Positions 25,545-32,154 of a stretch of 32,616 nucleotides of DNA are shown here, one piece after another (position 1 is the stretch's first letter; the number at the start of each line of letters is the position of its first letter). The notes under the pieces were generated by a model, which saw only the letters and a program-made list of their open reading frames with translations, was not told the origin of the DNA and did no database searches. The DNA comes from Planctomycetota bacterium (GTDB lineage: Bacteria; Planctomycetota; JAMOSO01). Both the position numbers and the translations under genes were made by a program. The stretch spans positions 1 to 32,616 of the forward strand of contig JAMOSO010000047.1 in NCBI GenBank assembly GCA_027063065.1, in the 5' to 3' direction.

Positions 25545-25735
25545 ATCAATATTATATAATATTTTAATTTAGATAACATTTATTTACAAAAAAAAGACTA
25601 TTATTAGTTAATTTAACATATTAAACTGAAGTGGTACCCAAACACCGGACAGTTTTAGCAAGAAATAAGAAAATAAATCATTAAATATTAAAAATTAATT
25701 AATGACTGCATAGCAGTCACCACTGCTGATTTTCC
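25545..25735. other. Gene-free flank with nested inverted repeats and a possible IS3-type end
   Basis: No ORF is supported. TGAAGTGGTACCC and CCGGACAGTTTTAG (25627-25661) have the TG, CCC and GGACA layout of many IS3-family ends. At 25703-25727 two alternative hairpins overlap: TGACTGC/GCAGTCA (loop ATA), and AGCAGT/ACTGCT (loop CACC), the latter followed by GATTTT. The IS66 remnant begins at 25736. Confidence 0.4.
25551..25556 (-). promoter_or_regulatory. -10 box of the radical SAM gene, 6 nt from the ATG
   Basis: A perfect TATAAT on the minus strand ends 6 nt before the ATG at 25544. No good -35 hexamer is seen. The spacing again puts the start site at the start codon. Confidence 0.4.
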
Positions 25736-25758
25736 GTAAGCATCCGACAAAGACGATT
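25736..25758 (+). repeat. IS66 left terminal inverted repeat
   Basis: This 23-bp end starts GTAAGCATCCGA, identical over 12 bases to the inverted right end at 26376, with 6 of the next 11 bases matching. Confidence 0.8.
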
Positions 25759-25808
25759 GAAATTATGCACTAACCTTTGACAAAATCTTCTTTTTTTGGA
25801 GAAGATAG

Positions 25809-25925
25809 GTGAAGAGATATAGTATTGAAGAGGTGGTTGAAATAAATGCCACGTATAAAAACGGCAAGTTAAGCATTAAAAAGTTTGCGCAGTCCATCGA
25901 TATTAAAAAACATACAATGGCTTGA
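25809..25925 (+). pseudogene. tnpA: IS66 tnpA remnant (N-terminal helix-turn-helix part)
   Basis: From GTG at 25809, preceded by GGAG, 38 codons read KRYSIEEVVEINATYKNGK and then LSIKKFAQSIDI, ending in TGA. This resembles the N-terminal DNA-binding helices of IS66 TnpA. Just beyond, another frame reads WLESELGLS, so a frameshift or small deletion broke the gene. It is not functional as it stands. Confidence 0.65.
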
Positions 25926-25949
25926 ATCAGAACTAGGGTTATCCGTCAC

Positions 25950-26355
25950 TTTGTGGGCTTATGCATGATGTTCGAAAAGATAGCAAAAAACAAAAATTAA
26001 ATCTACGCCTAGAACAGCGTTATATAGAAGTTTAGGGTATATTCAAAAATTACGCGACGATTTACAGGTATACCTTAATAATGGCGCTTTGCCTATAGAC
26101 AATAATGCTGCCGAAAACGCCATTAGGCCGATGGTCATAGGGCGTAAAAATTATTTGTTTGTAGGTAGTGAGGACGCTGGACTGTGAGCGGCAACTGCAT
26201 ACTCTATAATCGAAAGCTGTAGGCTTATTTGTATTGATTTTCGATCATACTTAAATTTCGTTACAAAAGCATTACATGAAGGACGTAACGATTATAAAAA
26301 TTTAACCCCACAGGCACTAAAAAAAGATATTCAAAAAGTTATCAAGCCAGGCTAA
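25950..26355 (+). pseudogene. tnpC: IS66 tnpC transposase C-terminal remnant
   Basis: From about 26008 one frame reads LGYIQKLRDDL, PIDNNAAENAIRPMVIGRKN, LFVGSEDAGL, AATAYSIIESCRL and ALHEGRNDYKNLTPQALKKD to TAA at 26355. This is the highly conserved IS66 transposase C-terminus. An in-frame TGA at 26185-26187 stands where the family usually has Arg, consistent with a CGA to TGA change. Before 26008 the frame shifts, and a fragment near 25955 resembles the CxAHxRRKF segment (here MHDVRKDS). It is clearly inactive. Confidence 0.85.
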
Positions 26356-26376
26356 CTGCCTCTATCGGATGCTTAC
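26354..26376 (-). repeat. IS66 right terminal inverted repeat
   Basis: Read on the minus strand it starts GTAAGCATCCGATAGAGGCA, matching the left end at 18 of 23 positions. It overlaps the last codon of the tnpC remnant. Confidence 0.8.
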
Positions 26377-26390
26377 TCTACACCCGCCTA

Positions 26391-26418
26391 TTGACAGATT
26401 TTATTTACATGTAAAAAT
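26391..26418 (+). promoter_or_regulatory. Putative promoter of the hspQ-like/ispF pair
   Basis: A perfect TTGACA (26391-26396) lies 14 bp beyond the IS66 right end. At 16 bp spacing follows AAAAAT (26413-26418, 4 of 6 to consensus), ending 6 nt before the ATG at 26425, as at other starts in this window. The -10 match is weak. Confidence 0.35.
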
Positions 26419-26424
26419 ACCATA

Positions 26425-26946
26425 ATGAATGACACAATTACAGATTCTACATTATATAATCGTATTAATAGTTTGGTATCACTTATTGACGATCCGTCTC
26501 CAGTGGTACAAAAACATATTGGTAAAGCTATAATTCAATACGATGATAAATTTGAAGCTATTTGCCAAAAACTACAAATTTATTTAAGCCAAACGGATAA
26601 AGAACATATTAATAGATTAATTAATCAAAATAATACTCAACCTATATATAAAATAGGACAGATAATTAAGCATATCAGATATGGGTATACAGGTGTTATT
26701 GTAGATATCGATACTAAATTTAATTCTAAATTTATACTTAAAACCACACATAAAAAACCAACTAACACTAATCAACCATGGTATCATATCTTAGTCAACC
26801 AAAGCGATACTGCTACTTATGCTGCTCAAAGCTCTTTAAATGGAAATATTCCATTTCAGGAAGTTATCAACCCTGATGTAGCAACTTTTTTTGATTCGGT
26901 TAAATCAAATTATTACATACGCAATAATAAACCTTGGATAAAATAA
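26425..26946 (+). CDS. HspQ/YccV-like hemimethylated-DNA-binding domain protein with helical N-terminus
   Basis: The 173 residues comprise an N-terminal helical part (1-75) with LVSLIDDPSPVVQKHIGKAI, resembling a HEAT-type repeat or the SirB1-linked helical region. A YccV/HspQ domain follows (about 78-165): YKIGQIIKHIRYGYTGVIVDIDTKF, QPWYHILVNQSD and TYAAQSSL. HspQ in E. coli is a small protein of about 105 residues that modulates protein quality control and was first described as binding hemimethylated oriC DNA. The extension here is not part of that protein. The stop overlaps the ispF ATG as TAATG. The exact role in this organism is unknown. Confidence 0.8.
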   Translation: MNDTITDSTLYNRINSLVSLIDDPSPVVQKHIGKAIIQYDDKFEAICQKLQIYLSQTDKEHINRLINQNNTQPIYKIGQIIKHIRYGYTGVIVDIDTKFNSKFILKTTHKKPTNTNQPWYHILVNQSDTATYAAQSSLNGNIPFQEVINPDVATFFDSVKSNYYIRNNKPWIK

Positions 26947-27431
26947 TGTACCGCATAGGACAAGGATACGACTTACACGCAACAACTGAAGGAAATAGTA
27001 TTTATCTAGGAGGTGTTAAGATACCTGCCCCATTTGGACTGCGTGCCCATAGTGATGGCGATGTATTAATCCATGCTATTATAGACGCATTATTAGGTGC
27101 AAGTGGTGGACCAGACATTGGCACATTATATCCTGATACAGACCAAAAATTTAAAGATTGTAATAGCTGTGATTTATTAATTGAAACTTTTGAATTAATT
27201 ACACAAAGAGGTTTTAAAATAGTTAACATTGACTCGACAATTATTGCCCAAAGCCCAAAACTAATGGACTATAAACTACCAATAGCACAAAACTTGGCAA
27301 GAATATTATCTTTAGATATAAATACAATTTGTATAAAAGCTAAAACCAATGAAAAAGTTGATGCTATTGGTCAAAAAAAAGCTATTGCTGTGCAAGCTGT
27401 AGTACTACTAAAAGTTAGTAGTACCAAATAA
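26946..27431 (+). CDS. ispF: 2-C-methyl-D-erythritol 2,4-cyclodiphosphate synthase
   Basis: Fifth enzyme of the non-mevalonate isoprenoid pathway, which forms the cyclic diphosphate with a Zn site. I start at ATG 26946 (MYRIGQGYDLH), giving 161 residues. The TTG at 26934 is inside the preceding gene and would add a non-conserved MDKI. The metal ligands GYDLH and HSDGDVLIHAIIDALLGA are present, followed by DIGTLYPDTD and KAKTNEKVDAIGQKKAIAVQAV, as expected. The start overlaps the hspQ-like stop (TAATG). The last 24 bp overlap the convergent HU/IHF gene, and a perfect 10-bp hairpin sits there. Confidence 0.95.
   Translation: MYRIGQGYDLHATTEGNSIYLGGVKIPAPFGLRAHSDGDVLIHAIIDALLGASGGPDIGTLYPDTDQKFKDCNSCDLLIETFELITQRGFKIVNIDSTIIAQSPKLMDYKLPIAQNLARILSLDINTICIKAKTNEKVDAIGQKKAIAVQAVVLLKVSSTK
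27402..27424. terminator. Perfect 10-bp hairpin in the ispF/HU 3' overlap, possible bidirectional stop signal
   Basis: GTACTACTAA (27402-27411), loop AAG and TTAGTAGTAC (27415-27424) form a perfect inverted repeat. It spans the HU stop (27408-27410) and ends just before the ispF stop (27429-27431). Neither strand has a T-tract after it, so it is not a classical intrinsic terminator. It could protect both mRNA ends or assist factor-dependent termination. Confidence 0.5.
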
Positions 27432-27767
27432 AGATGATGTATCTAAGCCCCCACCATTACTAGGTGGCAAAGGTGATTCTTTTGGTTTTGAACCTGGATT
27501 TAATAGCTCTTTACCAGGCTTAAAAACTACTGTTTTCTTTTCTGGTACTTGAACTTTTTCACCAGTGCGAGGATTACGTGCAACCCTGCTTTTGCGTGTG
27601 CGAACTTCAAAAACACCAAAATTTCGCAATTCTATACGATTACCGTCATTAAGTTCGCCTATAATTTGATCAAGAAATTTTTGAACGATTTTTAAACTAA
27701 CATTATGACTGATATTAAACTGCTCAGAAATTTCTAAAGCCAACTCTTTTTTTACTACGGTTTTCAT
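27408..27767 (-). CDS. HU/IHF-family DNA-binding protein with C-terminal tail
   Basis: A nucleoid protein that bends DNA as a dimer. I start at ATG 27767 (MKTVVKKELALEI), with GGAG 6 nt upstream, giving 119 residues; the TTG ten codons earlier is unlikely. The HU fold covers residues 1-90: helices with VQKFLDQIIGELNDGNRIELRNFG, the DNA arm FEVRTRKSRVARNPRTGEKV, and VVFKPGKEL. A tail of about 28 residues rich in Pro, Gly and Ser (PKESPLPPSNGGG) follows and is not part of classical HU. Its 3' end overlaps ispF by 24 bp. The 165-bp upstream gap holds a pair of direct repeats. Confidence 0.92.
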   Translation of the reverse strand: MKTVVKKELALEISEQFNISHNVSLKIVQKFLDQIIGELNDGNRIELRNFGVFEVRTRKSRVARNPRTGEKVQVPEKKTVVFKPGKELLNPGSKPKESPLPPSNGGGLDTSSLFGTTNF

Positions 27768-27807
27768 CAAAACTCCGACAATCTTATAATTTTGCAAAAA
27801 AAAGGAT

Positions 27808-27873
27808 AGATACCTAAAGCATTACTAAATATTAACTTACAAAAACAAGTAAGATATCTATTGCATTGCTAAA
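27808..27873. repeat. Pair of imperfect direct repeats upstream of the HU/IHF gene
   Basis: AGATACCTAAAGCATTACTAAA (27808-27829) and AGATATCTATTGCATTGCTAAA (27852-27873) match at 18 of 22 positions, with 44 bp between their starts (about four helical turns). They lie upstream of the HU start. CTTAC/GTAAG half-sites lie between them. They could be regulator sites; no known operator is recognised. Confidence 0.4.
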
Positions 27874-27932
27874 AAAACTTATATTACGTTAAATATCACC
27901 TAAACACAATGAAAATTTAGAGTTATGTCAAA

Positions 27933-29333
27933 TTACTCAGCTATAAAATCACCATTCAACAGTATCTTGTGGGAGCGTACACCATAAAGCACAGGATATA
28001 GTTTACTCGTACTTAACATAATTTCTTGTCCATGCTCTGCTTCAGATGCCGCTGGCCTTGGTTTAAAATAAATATAAGGTTCGTGAGTTATTGGACATAA
28101 AATTTCCTGTGCATTTTTTATATAGCCTAAAGTTACTAAACTTTTTAAGTTTTCTGGCCATAAGCCAGTATCAACCCTAAAAAGTAATATCGCAGCACGC
28201 AATAATTTCATTCGTAATTTTGCTTTATCTAAACCAGAACTCACTATATCAGAATTTTGTTGACCCTCCAGTAATGAAGCAACCACTTTTTCATCCCATT
28301 GAGTTGGCAATGTTCGTCCATCAATCAACGCGTACTGCTCCTTTGCCCAAGACACAATCGATTGCGGAGCCCCTGGTATTTGTTTAACTGCTTTTAACCA
28401 ATACTTTGCCCTTGCACCTTCATCGTTACGGCGTAATAATTCGCCAGTTAAATATGTTAATAAAGCAACTTCGTTTTCGCGTACCTTTTTAGAAAACAAT
28501 GCATCCATAAAGAATTTAATCGCTTTGCCCCTATATGTTTGAGCTGTTTTTAACAATCTTTGATGATATTGAATTAAATTTTTAATTTGAGGTTCCCACG
28601 CCATGCTTTCAGCGGCAGCTAAATATCTTCTAGTTGTACGCCCATCACCTATACGATCACTCAGCCCAGCCAATACAACATAAATGCAATACTTTACTCT
28701 TGAACTACTCTTTGCCAATGCCTGACGATAAACACCTAACCATTCTTGCGGACCCTTAATTGTGCGCTTGCCAACAATCTTACTGACAATACTATTCATA
28801 CGCACCATATACTCATTGGTAATAGCTGATACTGGTGGATTTAATAACAATTGACGACAATACCAAGAAGCCTCTAAAGCCAACTTAGCACGAACAACCT
28901 TATCTAGGTTCAAAATCTCATAAGTTTTTTCTGCATTTTGAAATTTTAATAACCCAGGTATATCATCTTGTACTAATTTAACATTTAATGCTTTATAACG
29001 TTTTTTTAAGCTAGATAAACGCTTTGCAGTAATAGCGCCCAATTCTTGTTTTATTTTAAGTTTTGCCGCTTCACTAACAGGAGACTCAAACCTTTGTGTA
29101 TATACTGCATAACCACATTCAGGACACAACGTGATGCTTTTTCCGTAATGATCGGCCCCAGAGTATATTCTAAATAAATCACGATCCTGCTCTTTAGATG
29201 GTGGTTGTTGATAAACCAAACCTGTTACATGGGTGCCGTCAACAGGACAAATCATATCAAACTCTTTAAAACTTAACTGTGCCATAACTGTACTTGATAT
29301 AACAAGCATCAAAATTAAATTTATATATCGCAT
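27933..29333 (-). CDS. Exported DUF2225-like protein with helical repeats and prepilin-like C-terminus
   Basis: The 466 residues begin with a signal peptide (LILMLVISSTVMA, then QLSF). A Cys-containing module with ICPVDGTHV and LCPECGYAVY follows, resembling the zinc-ribbon-like start of DUF2225 proteins. A long helical region (about 150-330) may be TPR-like. The last 100 residues contain LLRAAILLFRVDTGLWPENLKSL, CPITHEPYIYF and a final KILLNGDF. That is the layout of the C-terminal part of type II secretion pseudopilins, but without the N-terminal prepilin helix. I know no function for this combination. Its ATG overlaps the LpxH stop (TAATG). Confidence 0.65.
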   Translation of the reverse strand: MRYINLILMLVISSTVMAQLSFKEFDMICPVDGTHVTGLVYQQPPSKEQDRDLFRIYSGADHYGKSITLCPECGYAVYTQRFESPVSEAAKLKIKQELGAITAKRLSSLKKRYKALNVKLVQDDIPGLLKFQNAEKTYEILNLDKVVRAKLALEASWYCRQLLLNPPVSAITNEYMVRMNSIVSKIVGKRTIKGPQEWLGVYRQALAKSSSRVKYCIYVVLAGLSDRIGDGRTTRRYLAAAESMAWEPQIKNLIQYHQRLLKTAQTYRGKAIKFFMDALFSKKVRENEVALLTYLTGELLRRNDEGARAKYWLKAVKQIPGAPQSIVSWAKEQYALIDGRTLPTQWDEKVVASLLEGQQNSDIVSSGLDKAKLRMKLLRAAILLFRVDTGLWPENLKSLVTLGYIKNAQEILCPITHEPYIYFKPRPAASEAEHGQEIMLSTSKLYPVLYGVRSHKILLNGDFIAE

Positions 29334-30067
29334 TATTTCTCCATTAAGTTATGTACAATTAAACTATCATTATCTAATAACTCAGCATATTCTGGTGCGT
29401 CAACGTACCAAGCAGGAATTACACTAAAACGCTTATCACAACCATCTATCTTTTTAATAAAATCTTGATAATCATGTAAATGACCACATATTATACCATC
29501 ATAACCATTTAAACATTCATAATTTTTCATCACATCATATAAAGTGCGTTCTCGTAATTTACCACGCTTCGTAACACCACGACTTAACTTAATAATTAAA
29601 GCAATCATCCAATCCACCACTAACGGTGGTAGCAAACTCCAAAAACACATTGTGATTTTACGACGCATAACAAAACACCATAAATGATAAGTAAAATCAT
29701 TACCCATTTGTAAATCACCATGCTCTAATCTATATAGTTTATTATTATGACGTAAATCGTATTGAGTGTATATTTTCATACCAGTGATTTTTTGTAATGT
29801 ATCACCAACTGTAAAATCATGATTGCCAACAATAAAATTAACTTTCCAACCAGTATTAGTTAAACGTCTAAGACTCTCTAACACCGAAAAATATGAGCTC
29901 ATAATAAAATTTTTATATTCAAACCAAAAATCAAAAAAATCGCCCATAATAAATAATTGTCCAGCATCTTCATTTAAAAGCTCTGTAACAAATCTATTAA
30001 AAATTTTAAAAGTTCTCTCATCACCTGGAGTTAGGTGCGCATCTGCTATAAATAAAACTCTACCCAT
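29333..30067 (-). CDS. lpxH: UDP-2,3-diacylglucosamine diphosphatase (LpxH-like)
   Basis: Peripheral membrane metallophosphatase that splits UDP-diacylglucosamine to lipid X in lipid A synthesis. The 244 residues carry the full two-metal set: D9-x-H11, G42-D43-x-x-D46 (MGDFFDFWFE), G81-N82-H83-D84, H116-G-D118 and G195-H196-L-H198. FDFWF after the second Asp is typical of LpxH-type enzymes rather than general phosphoesterases. Its presence implies an LPS-bearing outer membrane. It is coupled to both neighbours by TAATG overlaps at 30067 and 29333. Confidence 0.88.
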   Translation of the reverse strand: MGRVLFIADAHLTPGDERTFKIFNRFVTELLNEDAGQLFIMGDFFDFWFEYKNFIMSSYFSVLESLRRLTNTGWKVNFIVGNHDFTVGDTLQKITGMKIYTQYDLRHNNKLYRLEHGDLQMGNDFTYHLWCFVMRRKITMCFWSLLPPLVVDWMIALIIKLSRGVTKRGKLRERTLYDVMKNYECLNGYDGIICGHLHDYQDFIKKIDGCDKRFSVIPAWYVDAPEYAELLDNDSLIVHNLMEK

Positions 30068-30873
30068 TATTTATTTTTAGAAATTATATGATATAAGCTT
30101 GCCGATACTGCACAGGCAACATTTAAAGAATTTTTGCGACCGTACATAGGTATACTTAAACACGCATCACATTTACTTAATACCTCATGTGATAAACCTA
30201 ACTGTTCATTACCTGCCACCAATGCAATTGGCATTGGTAAATCAGCCTGGAATAAATCCAAAGATGGTTCAGCTGTCTCTAAAGCTAATACTTTTATATT
30301 ACGTTTTTGTAAATCATCTATAGCCTCCAATGCTGTTGCCCAACTACGCCACTGTACAGTTTCCGTACTACCCAAAGCTGTTTTCTCTAGTTTGGCATTA
30401 CCAGGCTGTGGAGTATATCCACATAGATGGATTTCGCTAACGCCAGTTGCATCGGCTGTCCTAAAAATACCACCAACATTAAATGCACTGCGAATATTAT
30501 CTAAAATCATATACATTTCAAATTTAGTTTGCTTGGTTTTTGGCACATCAGTTGTACGAATATTAAAATCTTTTTCAGATAATTCTAAACCTGCTTCAAC
30601 CGATAATGCATCAACTAAACGCAACCAAATATCTTGAGCATTAATCATAGGTACATCTTTGCCTAGAGCATCTAAGGCTCGTTGAATTAATACAACGCCA
30701 CCTAAACGATTAGAATATTCTTTTAATGTGGATGTTTCATTATGTAAACTCAAAACTAAATTAGGTGATTGACATAATTTTTCTATTTTTGCCAAAGCTG
30801 ACTTAGCCGATTTTAACATTTCTTTAAATTGTTGTTGCCTATTTAAACGGGCAAAGCGTTGTGCGGATAACAC
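30067..30873 (-). CDS. TrmH/SpoU-family RNA 2'-O-methyltransferase
   Basis: A SAM-dependent enzyme that methylates the ribose of tRNA or rRNA. The 268 residues have an N-terminal helical substrate-binding part and the knotted SPOUT domain from about 120: ILDNIRSAFNVGGIFRTADA (motif 1), ALVAGNEQLGLS (motif 2) and IPMYGRKNSLNVACAVSASLY (motif 3). The GTG start at 30873 is supported by GAGG 8 nt upstream, placed at the end of the STAS gene. The precise RNA target (tRNA Gm18 or another) cannot be told. It lies between the STAS protein and lpxH. Confidence 0.88.
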   Translation of the reverse strand: MLSAQRFARLNRQQQFKEMLKSAKSALAKIEKLCQSPNLVLSLHNETSTLKEYSNRLGGVVLIQRALDALGKDVPMINAQDIWLRLVDALSVEAGLELSEKDFNIRTTDVPKTKQTKFEMYMILDNIRSAFNVGGIFRTADATGVSEIHLCGYTPQPGNAKLEKTALGSTETVQWRSWATALEAIDDLQKRNIKVLALETAEPSLDLFQADLPMPIALVAGNEQLGLSHEVLSKCDACLSIPMYGRKNSLNVACAVSASLYHIISKNK

Positions 30874-30876
30874 TAA

Positions 30877-31173
30877 TCAGTCCTCTATATTTAAAAGCTC
30901 GTAACCTCCGAGACACTTAAAAACCATAGAAACCTTTTGACATAAATTAATTAGCTTGAGAGTAGCACCCTTACTTGCCAACACCTGTGAAATATTAACC
31001 GTATAACCAAACGCACTGGAATTAACATACATAGTGTTTTCAAAATCAAAAGTTAATGATTTGATTTGTTCTTCTTCTATTAAATAATCTAAAGCACTCC
31101 AATTTTCTGTAGAGTCAAATTCTACACCTATATTCACAAGATATTCACCTGTGGAAACCTCGATAATTTTCAT
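30877..31173 (-). CDS. STAS-domain protein (anti-anti-sigma-like)
   Basis: The 98 residues match a single STAS fold: an N-terminal beta region, then TFDFENTMYVNSSAFGYTV, LASKGATLKLINL and a C-terminal VSMVFKCLGGYELL. The usual DSSG phosphorylation loop reads NSSAFG, with Ser52/Ser53 available but Asp replaced by Asn. It starts 1 nt after the stop of the HATPase protein at 31175, so the two likely form a partner-switching pair, in which the kinase-like protein binds or phosphorylates the STAS protein. No PP2C phosphatase or cognate sigma gene is adjacent. Confidence 0.8.
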   Translation of the reverse strand: MKIIEVSTGEYLVNIGVEFDSTENWSALDYLIEEEQIKSLTFDFENTMYVNSSAFGYTVNISQVLASKGATLKLINLCQKVSMVFKCLGGYELLNIED

Positions 31174-31174
31174 A

Positions 31175-32044
31175 TTAATCTTGATCCTTACATTTATAAA
31201 AACTAACCACTGTACTTTTAGCTTTTAGCGTCTCAATAGCCCAACCATCCATAAAAGAATCAACTATTGCCATTCCAGATTTTTGTCCAGGGTTCTTTTC
31301 TATATTGCGCATAATATCCTTACGACTAATATTACAACCGCCCTCATCTTTAATACGCACAAAAAATGTTGAGCCATCAACTATAAAACTAACTCTAATA
31401 CGACTTTGACAATATCTAGGTGAACCATGCTTAAACGCATTAGTATAAACTTCATCAGTGGCTAACTTGATTTGAAATGCACTCAACGAATCAAACCCTG
31501 CCAAAGTAGCTAATTCCTCAGCCATATCACGAATATATTTAACATAAAAATGGCGAGCTGGAAATGTCAAAGCTATTACATCAGGATCAGATTCTTGTAA
31601 TGTTTTTAATAATTGTTTATCTTTTTCATCATCAAAAGAAACATCAGCCATTTCTTTTTCAAAGCTAGTAGAAACCTCTGATGTTGTTAAACTGTCTGTA
31701 TATTTACAACCTAAAAATAACTCATAATCACGCTCCCAAGAACGCTCACAACGAACTACAGTGCATTCACGCAATTTACCAAAGCACTGATTATTATTAT
31801 CTAAATAACTAATTGTAAATTTTTTGCCTAAAAATTTTTTAGTTAATGCATCTAAATCTAAAAAATCATTAAAAATACTGGCCTTTTCTACATTATGTGT
31901 AAAAATTTTAATAAATGCCGAAAAACCATTAGCACTTTGATCCCACATCATTCCATTATAAGACGTGTTCGCATCAGCAACAAAACACACTGGAGATGAA
32001 CGTTTAGAGCGTTCTTCACGATTTATAAAATCTTTAGCTGTCAT
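31175..32044 (-). CDS. PilZ-like domain fused to RsbW-type HATPase
   Basis: The 289 residues consist of two modules. Residues about 8-115 look PilZ-like: basic start NREERSKR, WDQSANGFSAFI with D35-x-S37-x-x-G40, and LFLGCKYTD at the end. The strict RxxxR of c-di-GMP-binding PilZ is not present (spacing is RxxR), so ligand binding is uncertain. Residues about 155-285 are a HATPase_c_2 domain as in RsbW/SpoIIAB: N-box LATDEVYTNAFKHGSP (E197, N201, H205), VRIKDEGG and SGMAIVDSFMDGW. Such proteins act as anti-sigma factors or serine kinases on STAS partners, and a STAS gene follows after 1 nt. No clear Shine-Dalgarno sequence precedes the ATG. Divergent trkH lies 110 bp away. Confidence 0.78.
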   Translation of the reverse strand: MTAKDFINREERSKRSSPVCFVADANTSYNGMMWDQSANGFSAFIKIFTHNVEKASIFNDFLDLDALTKKFLGKKFTISYLDNNNQCFGKLRECTVVRCERSWERDYELFLGCKYTDSLTTSEVSTSFEKEMADVSFDDEKDKQLLKTLQESDPDVIALTFPARHFYVKYIRDMAEELATLAGFDSLSAFQIKLATDEVYTNAFKHGSPRYCQSRIRVSFIVDGSTFFVRIKDEGGCNISRKDIMRNIEKNPGQKSGMAIVDSFMDGWAIETLKAKSTVVSFYKCKDQD

Positions 32045-32078
32045 ATATTATATAATCCCCAAGATGTTCATTTAATAG

Positions 32079-32146
32079 TATAATAACGGTATCAAAAACA
32101 AGGTCAAGATTTTTAAGCTTTGCCTAGCGACTAAAATCATTAAAAT
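32079..32146 (+). promoter_or_regulatory. Two candidate -10 boxes for trkH
   Basis: TATAAT at 32079-32084 would give a leader of about 64 nt. TAAAAT at 32141-32146 ends 8 nt before the ATG and would give a nearly leaderless mRNA. Neither has a clear -35 box, and no ribosome site is visible before the ATG at 32155, which slightly favours the second. Confidence 0.3.
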
Positions 32147-32154
32147 AGACAGTC

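Larger units (their letters stand above)
25736..26376 (+). mobile_element. Internally deleted IS66-family element with both terminal repeats
   Basis: The left end GTAAGCATCCGACAAAGACG (25736 on) and the right end (26354-26376, read in reverse) match at 18 of 23 positions, with the first 12 identical. GTAAGC is the typical IS66 terminus. Inside, in the right order, are a tnpA-like start and the C-terminus of a tnpC transposase, while tnpB and most of tnpC are missing. The element is 641 bp rather than the usual 2-3 kb. Flanking octamers GATTTTCC and TCTACACC do not match, so no 8-bp target duplication survives. Confidence 0.85.

Noticed and set aside
25728-26384. Eight-base target duplication around the IS66 remnant
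   Set aside because: The flanking octamers GATTTTCC and TCTACACC do not match, so no duplication can be claimed.
25545-26424. Possible small RNA or CRISPR array in the gene-free stretch
   Set aside because: No regularly spaced repeats are present, and the stretch is explained by IS66 remnants plus short inverted repeats.
26934-26945. TTG start for ispF four codons upstream
   Set aside because: It reads MDKI inside the preceding gene; the ATG at 26946 gives the conserved YRIGQGYDLH start and a TAATG junction seen repeatedly here.
27768-27797. TTG start adding ten residues to the HU/IHF protein
   Set aside because: GGAG is correctly spaced for the ATG at 27767, which also matches the usual HU length at the N-terminus.
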